64,000 nucleotides of DNA from Chalara sp. BL73 (GCA_918026815.1 CAKJVC010000098.1:1-64000), one strand, 5' to 3'. Positions 47,175-57,662 are shown, counted from the stretch's first letter. Made by a program: numbers and translations. Notes: generated from the letters alone by a model not told the origin.

Positions 47175-48182
47175 ATGAACCGTGTGCGGCACAGTGGGAA
47201 TCCTGCGCTTCCGAGCGAAAGCCATAACATAGACCTGGCTCAACAGTACGGTGGTCATCACACAGGCAAATGGGTTGGAAAGCTCCCAGCATCTTGGATT
47301 CCCTTCGTACAACTAGCCCGACTTAGTCCGCCGGCCGGCGTTTTCCTTGTTTTCTTCCCTCATCTTTTCGGCCTCGTTCATGGATCGATAGTAGGACCAT
47401 CGCCACCGACACAACTTTTATGTGTTGCTCTAGTAGCCGTGGGAAGCTTCTTTCTCTCCAATGCTATACATGGCTGGAACGACCTCATCGATGCGCCATT
47501 TGATAAGCTAGTCGCACGCACCAAAAATCGCCCTGTAGTTAGGGGTGCTGTCACACCCATCGGCGCACTCATTTTCACTGCTACTCAGGTGTTGGCAGCG
47601 GCAGCAGTTTTCCTCGCACTGCCCAGAGTTGCCGCCTTGACTGCAATTCCAAGTATTATTGCCAATTTCTATTATCCTTGGTCTAAACGACATACTCACT
47701 TTGCGCAATTCGTTTTGGGAGTCAGTCTCGCCTGGGGAGTCAATGTTGGGACTGCAGCTACTGGCGTCGTGCCTTGGGAAAAAGATGCATTGACTTCGAC
47801 AGCATGTCTATTCGTCGCGTCTATCTTTTGGACGGTCATTTACGACACGATCTACGCTTTCCAAGACATTGTGGACGACACTAGAGTCGGGCTAAAGAGC
47901 ACCGCTGTACTATTTAGGGACTACACGAAGCCCTTTCTTTGGGTCTGTCTCACCACTTTGGTTGGTCTCGTTTCCGCTTACGGCTATCTGCTTGAGCTGG
48001 GGTTGGGATATTACGCTATATCTGTAGGCGGATGCGTGGCGTCTCTAGGGGCCATGATTTTAAGGGTCGATCTGAAGGATCCATCTAGTTGTTGGTGGTG
48101 GTTCAGGTATGGATTCTGGCTCGCTGGGGGATCTATAACCGGAGGCTTGCTATGGCAGGCCTGTATTGGAAGATCTATCTAG
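47175..48182 (+). CDS. UbiA-family aromatic prenyltransferase
   Basis: Predicted 335 aa, intronless. The ATG at 47175 is used because the longer frame begins only at a TTG. Both UbiA aspartate-rich motifs are intact: NDLIDAPFD (102-110) and YDTIYAFQDIVDD (223-235), which bind the Mg-diphosphate of the isoprenoid donor. Eight or nine hydrophobic helices follow the usual UbiA pattern, ending LAGGSITGGLLWQA. By family it transfers a prenyl chain from a prenyl diphosphate to an aromatic acceptor in a membrane. The hydrophilic N-terminus (about 35 aa) is short. It could be the housekeeping 4-hydroxybenzoate polyprenyltransferase (Coq2-like) or a meroterpenoid enzyme. The lack of a mitochondrial presequence and the neighbouring P450 relic favour the second (inference). 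No polyketide synthase or terpene cyclase is in the window. Confidence 0.9.
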   Translation: MNRVRHSGNPALPSESHNIDLAQQYGGHHTGKWVGKLPASWIPFVQLARLSPPAGVFLVFFPHLFGLVHGSIVGPSPPTQLLCVALVAVGSFFLSNAIHGWNDLIDAPFDKLVARTKNRPVVRGAVTPIGALIFTATQVLAAAAVFLALPRVAALTAIPSIIANFYYPWSKRHTHFAQFVLGVSLAWGVNVGTAATGVVPWEKDALTSTACLFVASIFWTVIYDTIYAFQDIVDDTRVGLKSTAVLFRDYTKPFLWVCLTTLVGLVSAYGYLLELGLGYYAISVGGCVASLGAMILRVDLKDPSSCWWWFRYGFWLAGGSITGGLLWQACIGRSI

Positions 48183-49274
48183 TTGCGTAAAAGCCCGTAA
48201 TGTAACGATACGCCAGCCGAAGTATTAAACAGCTGGCTTACTCGGGTGCCATGACAAATGTCAAAGGGAAGGCTGTAGCCAAGGACGCAGAGGTAAGAAG
48301 ATAAGGAGAGGGTCAGAGGAAGGAAGACTATATATCGGTGGAGAGAAGCAGAAGAGCTCTAGCTCCTTGACCTTTCATCTAGCGAGGGTCAGGCTAGCAG
48401 GTGAGGAATCATGGTGTATAGAGCATGTACAGCCGAAGCATTACGGGGTATAATTGAGCATTTTACGAGATATTGCATATATCTGACTTCAGCTCCCTCA
48501 CTTGAGCCAGAATCCCTCCGTCAACATGTGTCTTTGCATAAAACATAGCACACTAATTTTTTCAGTACGTTCGGGATTTATGATACTTTTAATGAAACTG
48601 AACCCAACTGAATTCAACTTGATTTACATTCTTTTTTATTGGAATTGTATTCCACGACCGTCTGATTAGCCATGCCCACTGTGATGGTGGTGTCGTGTCA
48701 GATGCTCCAGGCAAACCAACAGCGGGGATGCTCCAGATGATGATGATGATGACTGGTATGTCGAGCCAATATTCATGTTCGCAATTAAAAACTCGTCAGT
48801 CTCCCCAGATTTGCCTATAGAGGCTCTGGGAGTAGTGTCGAAGTATTTCAAAAATGGAATTACAAGCCCTGAGATATCCTAGACACACCTCGACCCATTC
48901 GAAGTAAAAGTTATTATTATTGTAAGTAACACGTACAGATACATATTATAAAGTAATCGAGACTTCTGTGACAGTATCCATACTGATGAAGCTCAGACTA
49001 AACTTCTCAAAGCATGTCGGGCCATTCCAGATGGCTGGCCACTAATTTCTTATTTGAGGCAAGTGAGGCTCCGGTAGGCAAACCCCTGGTTGACTGCTTT
49101 TAACCGATGCACCTCTGTAATGTACCTACCAAGGTAGGTAGCACTCGTCGCAACTTTTTTCTCGTGGCATTCTAAATCCGGTTATGGCACATGCGGGAGG
49201 TGCTAGCTAATAAAACATCGAGCATGCTTCTCAGACTTTACAATATTCCTGAACTTCAACAAACAATTCAGGCC
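48183..49274. other. Intergenic between prenyltransferase and amidohydrolase relic
   Basis: About 1.1 kb. It contains a short GAT microsatellite near 48733-48750 and a small direct repeat of aggtag near 49130. No open frame with coding character was found. Confidence 0.4.
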
Positions 49275-50030
49275 ATGATGTTCTTCAAAATCGCGCTAAA
49301 AGCGATTACCATCTTCCATTGCGCAGCTGTGGGCGCTTGTTCCACCAAATTGCTCAGGGGCGGTACTATCGTCGCTTTTGACCAGAACTCTGAGCTGCTG
49401 CAAGTAATACGCAATGGCTCAATTCTTATTGAAGAGGGTCGAGTCACATTGCTCTTTGATACTTCATCGCCTGAAATGTCCCAGCCGGCACTGAGGTAAT
49501 TGACGGCACGAACAAGATCATCACCCCTGGTTTCATTGATACCATCGCCATGGATGGCAAACTGTCCTTAAGACGATGGGATCCAACACTACACTAGCCG
49601 AGTATGTTTGGCGATATAGTGCCCTCGTAGCTGAGCCTCTCTTCGCTGCCGATGATCTCTATATTAGTCAGCTTACGGGCATCTATGAGGCACTAGCTGC
49701 CGGAGTGACAACAATCCTCGATCATACCCATCATAACTGGACTCCTGGGCATTCGGCGGCAGGTCTGTATGCCTCTGTCGGCAGTGGTGCTCGGATCTTC
49801 TTTCCCTACGCCTTCCAGAATGCTTCTGTAGAATTTGGCATTCCGGAGCAGATTTCTCAGTGGCGGGAGCCTGCGCCTAAGATGTCCAGCAGTCTCACGG
49901 AACTTGTCGTAGCGTATGACGACTGGACAGGCAACCCCAACGGAGCCGATACACTGGCCCTCATAAACCTTATCCAGTATGTATTAATTCCATATATAAA
50001 ACACTGTGGCTGACTAACCCAACAGTGATC
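49275..50030 (+). pseudogene. Truncated, frameshifted amidohydrolase (metal-dependent hydrolase)
   Basis: The N-terminus (ATG 49275 or 49278) has a hydrophobic leader and then KLLRGGTIVAFDQNSELLQV and GSILIEEGRVTLLFD, the beta-sandwich start of an amidohydrolase. The frame then shifts to read AGTEVIDGTNKIITPGFIDT, shifts again at the metal-binding His-x-His site, and continues MGSNTTLAEYVWRYSALVAE, then YEALAAGVTTILDHTHHNW. Each shift is repaired by one extra C (CCC at 49480-49482, CC at 49542-49543). After ALINLIQ comes a plausible gtatgt intron (to about 50026), but no continuation of the TIM barrel is found. About 300 residues, including the later metal ligands, are missing. The family acts on cyclic amides, nucleobases or triazines. 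The substrate here is unknown. The 3' side runs into AT-rich sequence. Confidence 0.8.
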
Positions 50031-51235
50031 AGGCTTATAGATTCGATACGTAGCTCTTTTTAATCATGGCCAAATACAAGTGGATGGAGAGGTTATTAGT
50101 GACGCTACGGCTCAATTCTATTACACTTTCCTGAACCTCGAATCGCACGTTCAAGCTATGTGCCACGAATCCAATCCTTGAGACTGGTCAGGCGGTTAAT
50201 AAGGTGGTTCTATTACAAGAATACTAAACTAAGGAGGAAAGGTTGAGGATCGAGAATCATAGTGTTGATACCCATGTATTGATCATATGCTTAAGCAAGC
50301 TATTTTATTATATTAAATTTAAACTGTTGTTAAAATATAGCTTTTAATAATATATTAATTTATAATTAGAATTAGTAAAATATGGTTTTTAATATATAAT
50401 TAATATAACTGCAATGCTTAATAACAATAAAAACTGTTTACTTCAAAACTTAATACAGTAAAGAGGAGGGCGATGGCTGAACACCTGTATGCGGTGCCCT
50501 CTACGAACCTGGAATCGGTATTACTCTCCTGAGGCAGTTTAATAACGATTCCAGAGCCGAGATTCAGCCCAAACAGTAATATGAGAGGATTTCTGGGGCC
50601 AAAGTGAAAGGAGAAGCAGAGTTTTCACGCTAAAGCCAGAGGTTTTTCTGTGAGAAGTATCACTTCGATTCAACAACAAACTCTTTACAATACTGAAAAA
50701 CGAATTGAAACACGACTTGAGCTACTTTCGAACCAGCTTTCAATTATTTGCACCTGTTTACTATACGAGTTTCGGAACACACATCGTGAAAAAGCTGAAG
50801 AAGTGAACCGGAAGAATGACGGAAAGTTACACGTACGACAAAATGACAACACAAGCACTTAAGTGGCTCGTACCTTCGATAAATATATACTTATGGCCGA
50901 AAGAAGGATCGCGGAGAAAAGTCGACAAAGCGAAGGCTGTAATAGAGAAAGACGTGTAAGGAACGGAAGAATCGACGAACGTGAAAGACTCTTTTTCATT
51001 AAGACTCGATCTCCAACACTTACTGGAATATATGAAAGGTTTTTTGGAAGAAGTATGTTAAGGCTACTAGTCTATTAATATTGGCTAGTACAGTCCTTGT
51101 AGAGTACTTGTGCTCTTGCTTCGTCCTTTTTTACTCTCGAGAATTTGTATATATTGTCAACTCCCCAACCGAATTGCTAGGCCCGAGTGCCCCGGCCGTG
51201 CTACATAGTCCTCGACTGATACAGCACGTTAAAAG

Positions 51236-51274
<39 letters not shown>

Positions 51275-51798
51275 AGTAAAGGGCGAATATTGCCTCGCGA
51301 GTTTTTTAGATAATCTTTTTAAGCGGGCTCCACTTTTAGGCCATTGTGGCTGTGCAACCCTACCGAGATGTACTCCAAGGTAGCTAGCCTTTGTATCTAC
51401 TCTTCCTTACCTCAGTATCATAGCCTCACTCATTGTCTCGCACTTCTGTGAACTATTTCGGTGTAGCTGAGTTTATTCCAATTTCATGGATTCCTAGATT
51501 TATAATCAGTATATCTCAAACCGTAATCTCAGCGACAATAATTCATGGCTCAACCGCGGATGAGGATTGAGCGATATGGATAGCCAGCCACGGGTTTCTG
51601 CAGTGACAGCCTAGTGATTGGCTGACCTTACGCGCTTGTGGCGATGAACAACGATGCCATTATTCCCAAGAGGCTGTGTTCGGCTGAGTCGCCCTCTCCC
51701 AAATTAACCGAATTCGCACGTATGCTGACTCGAATGCTGACTCGAGGCTCCAAACCATCGAGAACTGTTCTGCATGGGGCCTTTGAATCTGACCAAAA
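50031..51798. other. Decayed, partly AT-rich intergenic sequence
   Basis: The 3' end of the amidohydrolase relic gives way to very AT-rich sequence at about 50283-50460 (long runs of ttaatatattaatttataa type). This is followed by a 143-codon frame interrupted by one TAA (about 50650-51078) with no recognisable motif. An AAT microsatellite is listed separately. The AT-rich block looks like RIP-mutated repeat DNA. The last few hundred bases are the promoter side of the HET-NACHT gene. Confidence 0.5.
51237..51272 (+). repeat. AAT trinucleotide microsatellite, 12 units
   Basis: Twelve perfect AAT units lie about 530 bp upstream of the HET-NACHT start codon. This is a likely length-variable marker. 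Confidence 0.95.
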
Positions 51799-54770
51799 AT
51801 GCGTCTTTTAGAACGCAACAATGACGGCGAGTTTACCCTTACCAAGGATATCATCGATAACATTCCCCACTACGCCATTCTCTCGCACACATGGGGAGCG
51901 GATACAGAGGAGGTCACCTTCAGAGACCTGACGGATAGCACAGGTAAGGACAAGGCTGGCTATGATAAGATCCGATTCTGCGGAGAACAGGCTATGCGTG
52001 ATGGCTTGCAATACTTTTGGGTAGATACTTGTTGTATCGACAAATCGAACAACACTGAAGTCTCTGAGGCAATTAATTCAATGTTTCGCTGGTACCGTGA
52101 TGCGGCTAAATGCTACGTCTATCTCTCAGATGTCTCGATAAAAAAGCGGAAAGCAAGAACTCAACTCTCCAAATTCACCTGGGAACCGGCTCTTCGGAAA
52201 AGTAGATGGTTTACGCGGGCATGGACACTTCAGGAGCTCCTTGCCCCAAGTTCAGTTGAATTCTTTTCCCAAGAAGGCAAGCGAATAGGTGACAAGAATA
52301 ATCTAGAACGCCAAGTTCACGAGATAACAGGAATTGCTATACCAGCACTCCAAGGAGCTCCGTTGTCTCAATTCGAAGTAGATGAACGAATCTCGTGGGC
52401 AAAAGACCGCCAAGCAACCCGTGAAGAAGACAAGGCTTATTCGCTACTAGGCATATTCGGTGCCTATATACCACTTATCTATGGTGAAGGATATGAGAAT
52501 GCTTTCAGACGACTTCGAGAGGATATCGACAGAAGAATTCCCAACAAAGTCAGTATGCTACTTTTATTACTAATATTGGATTGTGATTAATATTGGGTGG
52601 CCCCAGAAGATTAAAATGCTGGCTCGTGAAGATATACAGAGTGTCGCAAATGCAGTTTCAGCGCTCTACCAGAGTCAACAGGGTATGTAGTTATTCCAAA
52701 TTTGAGTATCAAGTCGATGATTTTAAACGATCGATAGTTGTAGAAAGTCAGAACAAAGACACTCTAAACCGACTTTCACCTCTGAAGTACGAGTTGACAC
52801 AAATTGATAACTACAGACAGCGGCATGCTGGCTCCTTGAACTGGTTTTTGCAAAGACCAGAGTATCAGAAGTGGCTGACAGAGAGAGGCAGCACTCTTTT
52901 CTGTCCAGGAATTCCGGGAGCAGGAAAAACTGTACTTGCGGCCACTGTCATTCAAGATCTCCACGATAGGATTTCATCAGCAAAGGAAAGCATTGGAATA
53001 GCTTGTGTATATTTCAGGTTCAAAGAGCGGCCTAACCAGACTGCTATAAACGTAATAGGAAGTATATGTGCACAGTTTTCTCAGTCTCAAGATGATGTTA
53101 TTGAAGAGGCTAGGAATTTGCATCGAAAAGCAGGCAATTTGGGTTTCATCACCGAAGAAAGCCTCCTGCAACTTCTCACCAAGAGCGTTGGCAAATATGA
53201 AAGAGCGTACTTGGTCATAGACGCACTAGATGAGTTTAATGTGGATGATATAGCATGGATGCCACTACTTGACGCAATTCGGGAATTTGCACCCCAGCTC
53301 CATATCTTGGTAACTTCTAGGCCGCATGTCCGATTCGACTACAGGTTCGCGCAGGCTTTGAAAATTGACATAATTGCTCAAGACAGGGATTTGCTTGACT
53401 ATGTTCGTGTCTCGTTGGAGCACCCCGCCTTGCACAGACATCTGGTCATAGATGAGAAGCTAAAATCTTCCATCGAGGAGGCTGTTGTTCGCAAGAGTCA
53501 AGGGATGTAAGTTGAGCCCTTCTAACAAAGCGCAATGTGGCCATCTAAGCTTTGCAGGTTTCTTGTTACGAAACTACATATGTTTTCCTTGCAGAGAAAG
53601 GCAAGATACAGCAAGAAGGCACTATTGGGCGCTGTGGCCGGCCTTCCGAATGACCTGGATGAGATATACAATGACACAATACAACGAATAGATTCCCAAG
53701 ACAAGGATGATGCCCTACTAGCAAAACAAGTGTTAGCTTGGACACATCATTCATATGCGTTCCTGTCACCGCGTGCGCTTCAGCAAGCCATTGCGCAGCA
53801 TAGGGGAGACGATCCAGAATCCGAGGATTGTCTAATTGATGTCGAGTTTTTGGTCACTGTCTGTTTTGGCTTAGTCACCATCGACGAAGAGAGCCAGGTC
53901 ATTCGATTAGTCCATTACACTCTGGGGGAATACCTCGACCATTGCTTTGACGATTTGTATCCCTCTGCCAGAAGAGAACTGCATATATCTTGTTTGCGAT
54001 ACTCTCTTGATTCATCACAGCTCTCTAATGTAATGGAGGTGCGCAACTATATTGGCTCGGGCCAGTGGTGGTATGATGAGCTCACCCAGCAAAGAGAAGA
54101 GTGCGAAGAGCGAAACCGACTACACTCCCAAAATGTGCCATTTTCAGCTTATGCATTATTCCACATCGATGTCCTCGCATGTATCCGTGAAACAGGCAAC
54201 TTAGGCGCAGACAAAAGCAATTTCTCCCTACCCCGTGATCAGAAGTCGGAGGCAGTTCAGTACGCCAGCTCACGTTATTCACCTGAGTTAGAAGTAGCAC
54301 ATGTGCTTGTCCTAGCCAGGGACAATTTCGATATCAGGGCGGCAACCTTCTTGAACGATGCGCCTGAGGTCCGTCGCATCCTTAACTCGGACAATAATCC
54401 TTCCTCTGCTGCCCTGTCAGCTTGCCTTGCGTACGCATGCTTTTCTGGTTACAATAGCATTGTGGAAACACTTCTGCACGCAAACGCAGACGTCCGCCCG
54501 ATGTTTACGAGCAGGATATACAACGTCGAAGCTTATTGGAAATCAGAATATAACTGCTTAGGCTTTTCTGTACAGGGAATTAATCAAGTGGCAGTAAAGC
54601 TTATTCTCAACCACCATCCAGACCTGGTTACACAACCGGTTTGTCAAATGTATGACAAAAGGAATTCATCCGTGTTGGAGATGATCGAGGATTTGATCTG
54701 CAATGGGAATCACCAAAAGATGCTAAAGGAGATAAAGGCAACGATCGAATATTTCCTTGCAGACCGCTAA
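51799..54770 (+). CDS. HET-NACHT NLR-like protein (heterokaryon incompatibility type)
   Basis: Predicted 935 aa from exons 51799-52548, 52607-52682, 52738-53506 and 53558-54770, all in phase. The HET domain (about 1-210) has YAILSHTWG (25-33), FWVDTCCIDK and RWFTRAWTLQELLAPSS. It is followed by a linker, then a NACHT NTPase: CPGIPGAGKTVLAATVI with Walker A Lys339, YLVIDALDEF (Walker B, D437-E441) and LHILVTSRPHV. Winged-helix-like segments follow (KSQGMFLVTKLHMFSLQRKA across the last junction, then LPNDLDEIYNDTIQRI). The C-terminus (about 770-935) has helical pairs such as ALSACLAYACFSGYNSIVET that look like degenerate ankyrin repeats. By family it is a cytoplasmic sensor whose oligomerisation triggers incompatibility or cell death through the HET domain. 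The ligand is unknown. No break is seen. The acceptor at 52606 or 52609 is ambiguous, and both are in frame. Confidence 0.93.
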
Positions 54771-55017
54771 CGTCTGTGCCTATGCGGCGAGAAATACGAT
54801 AGGTACCTGGGCTTCAAGCAATATAGACTCCGCGAAGACATTGACAGTTTCCCGAGTTTTTGATATTAGTGTCTGTCCTGGTGCTGAAACGACTGAGTTG
54901 CAACTCTTGTGCGGAGCTCAGGTCTACAGTGACCCACCAAAAGTTCTTCGCGTAAATCACATAGATTCGCGTTTCGTGATCAACTGATTTTCAACCCTTT
55001 TGCAACAACTATACAAT

Positions 55018-56359
55018 ATGCCTACTTCACGTATTCCTCTAGGCCCTATATCTTCAAATAAGGTTAAAAAGAAGCTTTTAACTGCTTACAAAAAAGGTCA
55101 CATCGTTGGGGGTGCGTTGTTCGGCCATAAACCTGACGAAATCGCGAAAGTCCCAAATGAGCCTGGATCGACTGTTCGGAGCACTTTAAAAATCGACCTA
55201 TTGCGCAAAGAAGAAGAATCTTTACCTCGCAGCGGCCGGCCAAAAAATTGAAACGAGTATCACATACGTCGTTTTGTAAAGCACGTACGCCAACATTTAA
55301 AACACACGTACGAGATTCGAAAGGAAATAAGCTGGGAATACAGCGATTTTACTTTGAAGCGTATGCTTAAGCCGTCTGGCATTCACAACTAGCGTTGTAA
55401 GAAACGTCCGGCCTTTACACCTGAAATAGCTCGAAGAAAATAAACCCTCGACGACTAGAGAAAATACATGTGGAGTAATAAATGTTCTGCAGAGCGCGAG
55501 AAGGGCCGCGCAAAGAAATAGTGCTTTTGTACGGCTGCTGAACCATGAAATCTACACATAGTATCAACGCACAACAAGAGCAGAAATATATCGGTAATAG
55601 TATAGGCTTGTTTTTGGTTTATTACTAAAAAGATTCAACGGTTTAAGTTATACTTATTAAGCTGTAACTTCGAAGCAAAAAAGTATAGCTATTCTGCACG
55701 TTTTTACTTCGAAATACTTGAAAATCAACTATTTAGTTATTAGCAATTCGGCTTTACTTTTATACACAACAATGTACTTATGTATGTAACGACGCTAGAT
55801 AACACAGGCTGAGTAGAGGTATATGGGAGTACGTATCTGAGGCTAATAGTAGTATTCTAAGAGGCCTAATACGAAGGATATAAAAAACATAAAGAAAAAA
55901 CAATCTCGTAGACAAAAGAGGCGCCTTTTATATCCCTCTCCATATCCTTCCGGAGTCCGTGTCGTATCTATGTCCGTAAGGGATATGAGTGCCATGTCCG
56001 AAGGGGGTCCGGCCATCGTCACGTGATCAGGAGTCCATATGCCAGCGATTGTTACAATTTATACAGCTCGCGCAATTACTAATTAGTTTGTGAATAACGC
56101 AATACTAGTAACTAATTGGCCGCTGTTTTTTCTCAATTTGAATTTTATCGAACACGTGTAATACTAACTTAAAAAGCTCGTTTTACAAAAGTATCCAGAA
56201 CTTAAAGAAATAAAATTAAAAAAACTTAAAGCTTTAAAAAACGTTTTAATTAAAGCCTGGGACTTATTACCTGATAGTTTATTTGAACAGTTTGCGGATA
56301 GTATGTTATACAGAGTTGCGGCTATAATCAAAGCAAATAAGTGGCATGCAAAATACTAA
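55018..56359 (+). mobile_element. Degenerate Tc1/mariner-type transposon, RIP-like decay
   Basis: The relic starts at ATG 55018 (MPTSRIPLGPIS) with an HTH region KKGHIVGGALFGHKPDEIAK, then GSTVRSTLKIDLL and LPRSGRPK. It continues in the same sense as VKHVRQHLKHTYEIRKEIS, then LKRMLKPSGIHN, and ends LIKAWDLLPDSLFEQFADSM and RVAAIIKANKWHAKY before TAA at 56357-56359. The expected catalytic blocks are still visible, but all three Asp read Asn: WSNKCSAE for WSDE, FIHNNVLM for the second block, and NLNFIEHV for the DLNPIEHVW block. Trp codons have become TAG, TAA or TGA. These are G-to-A and C-to-T changes as made by RIP. No terminal inverted repeats could be matched. A solo LTR interrupts it at 55785-56056. 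The element is inactive. Confidence 0.85.
55785..56056. mobile_element. Solo LTR (about 272 bp) nested in the Tc1/mariner relic
   Basis: The segment begins TGTAAC and ends GTTACA, a perfect 6-bp inverted terminal repeat of the TG..CA type. Flanks ATGTA (55780-55784) and ATTTA (56057-56061) look like a 5-bp target duplication with one mismatch. Removing the segment plus one flank joins the mariner frame exactly (GTA CTT ATG TAT ACA GCT, that is VLMYTA). No gag, pol or second LTR is present, so it is a solo LTR left by recombination. Which superfamily (gypsy or copia) cannot be told. Confidence 0.72.
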
Positions 56360-56786
56360 AGAATTCAAAAGTGGAGCGCATGAAATTGACCTTATTTTTC
56401 ATTTATTTGCAATCAAAATCAAATCAATTGAATAAGTGGTTGTAAAGTTATTTAATAAACTGTTGGTAGGTGTCGGAATTGATTTTGGTGTTCCGCGAAG
56501 ACTTCTGACCTAGTACTGTGCATTCTTTCTTGATAAGAGCCCTTTATGCTAGGCGGCCATCTTGCGACTGTGTCAAAGACGCCTCCGTTGTTCGAGTCCA
56601 GAACGTCTACTATTGATTCGAATTAACAAACTCAAGGCCAGTGGTTTTGGAGGGCCGTGCAGCGACTACTCTATCCTAGCACTGCTATGAACGACTCTTT
56701 TTCTTGTCTTTCTTCTTCGTCGTTCCAGACCCCCAATCATCTGGTCCCACGTCGCTTACATCGTTGGGCTGATTAAACAAAACGTC
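56360..56786. other. Repeat-derived spacer between two transposase relics
   Basis: About 430 bp that follow the mariner stop codon. No open frame of note was found. It probably holds the 3' end of the mariner copy and the decayed downstream part of the minus-strand DDE relic. Confidence 0.35.
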
Positions 56787-57098
56787 TCACAAAACTTCCG
56801 CGGCAAAATCACCATGGCTCCGTAGCAGCGCTACAAAGAAGTCTGCCATCTCGCATCGATACAGGTAGGGCTGTTCAGTAATTCATCAAAGAGTACATTT
56901 TGCATGGGCGATGTAATGCAGCTACGACGGCCGACGCGGTTTCTTGGGACGGGCATTTCGAGCAGCTGTCTTCTTCGACGGAGTCTGCACGGCACGCAAT
57001 TTGCACTTGGCTTCTGAGGCTATTAGCTTGGTCTCAAACCCTTTGTCTAGTAAAGTTTCGATCAAAATATGTCGTGCAGCATCCAGTTGTGGTGCCAT
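56787..57098 (-). mobile_element. N-terminal relic of a second DDE-type transposase
   Basis: ATG at 57098-57096 begins MAPQLDAARHILIETLLDKG, then FETKLIASEAKCKLRAVQ, a helix-turn-helix of the kind found in fungal DDE transposases. After a shift of frame the text resumes RVGRRSCITSPMQNVLFDEL, and after a second shift PYLYRCEMADFFVALLR, ending at TGA 56789-56787. The first shift is explained by loss of two bases (AG) after the codon for Gln. The second is explained by loss of one G at 56874-56876. No DDE catalytic domain follows. The assignment rests on memory of similar fungal proteins, so the family is provisional. It could also be a decayed host gene. Confidence 0.5.
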
Positions 57099-57521
57099 GG
57101 TCGTGGCTGACACAAAGGCGGCTGACTTTGAATGGTTAGAAAAAGAGGAAGAATGAAGAGGTCGACGATTCTGCCTTTGTTAGGTATCGCCTTAGTACAA
57201 GTTATCCAAGCGACTGGGCCCACCCGGCCAACAACATTATCAAAGTTATCTATAAGTTAAGCGACACTCAATTCGCCTTCCACTGTATATTCCAATTAAT
57301 ATACTACATTACAAAATACAAACAACAATAAATCCAATTCTTTAATATGCCTGACAGAACACTATAAAAGTTCAGATACTGTAAACCACAAGAAATCTCC
57401 AAAACTCTTGTTCAACATCACAAACGCCATCTAACAACAGAAAGCCATGGGACAAAGAGGGAAGATCAAAAGAAAGCATCCATTACATCCCTTTGCTATA
57501 TTTATTTACCAGGAAAGGCAT
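57099..57521. other. Spacer, no supported gene
   Basis: About 420 bp between the DDE relic and a small candidate gene. AT-rich near 57290-57345. Nothing was recognised. Confidence 0.35.
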
Positions 57522-57662
57522 CTAAACCTCATCCTCCATCAACCGACCCACCATCTCCTTATACGAGCAATAGATCCACAAAACCATCACAACCAAGGCC
57601 AGAATCACGCGCGCAAGCTCCGAGAAATGCGTTAGATCCTCTGCTGGAATCGCTGGTGGCAT
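57522..57662 (-). CDS. Possible 46-aa single-pass membrane microprotein
   Basis: ATG at 57662-57660 encodes MPPAIPAEDLTHFSELARVI, then LALVVMVLWIYCSYKEMVGR and LMEDEV, stop at 57522. One hydrophobic segment (about residues 19-33) is flanked by acidic N- and C-terminal parts. The upstream minus-strand sequence has features of a real fungal promoter and leader: tataaag near 57866-57876, then about 150 nt of C/T-rich sequence (cctttcccttctttac). A gtaagt lies just before the ATG, so a leader intron is possible. I recognise no family, and the ORF is short enough to be chance. Confidence 0.35.
   Translation of the reverse strand: MPPAIPAEDLTHFSELARVILALVVMVLWIYCSYKEMVGRLMEDEV

Noticed and set aside
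54880..56480. Terminal inverted repeats for the mariner relic
   Set aside because: Short similarities such as tacagtgaccac-like versus tacaaccac-like ends were seen near 54930 and 56440, but the match is too weak to call boundaries.
56575..56615. GTTCGAGTCC resembling a tRNA B box
   Set aside because: No A box at the right distance and no pairing stems found. It lies in repeat-derived sequence.
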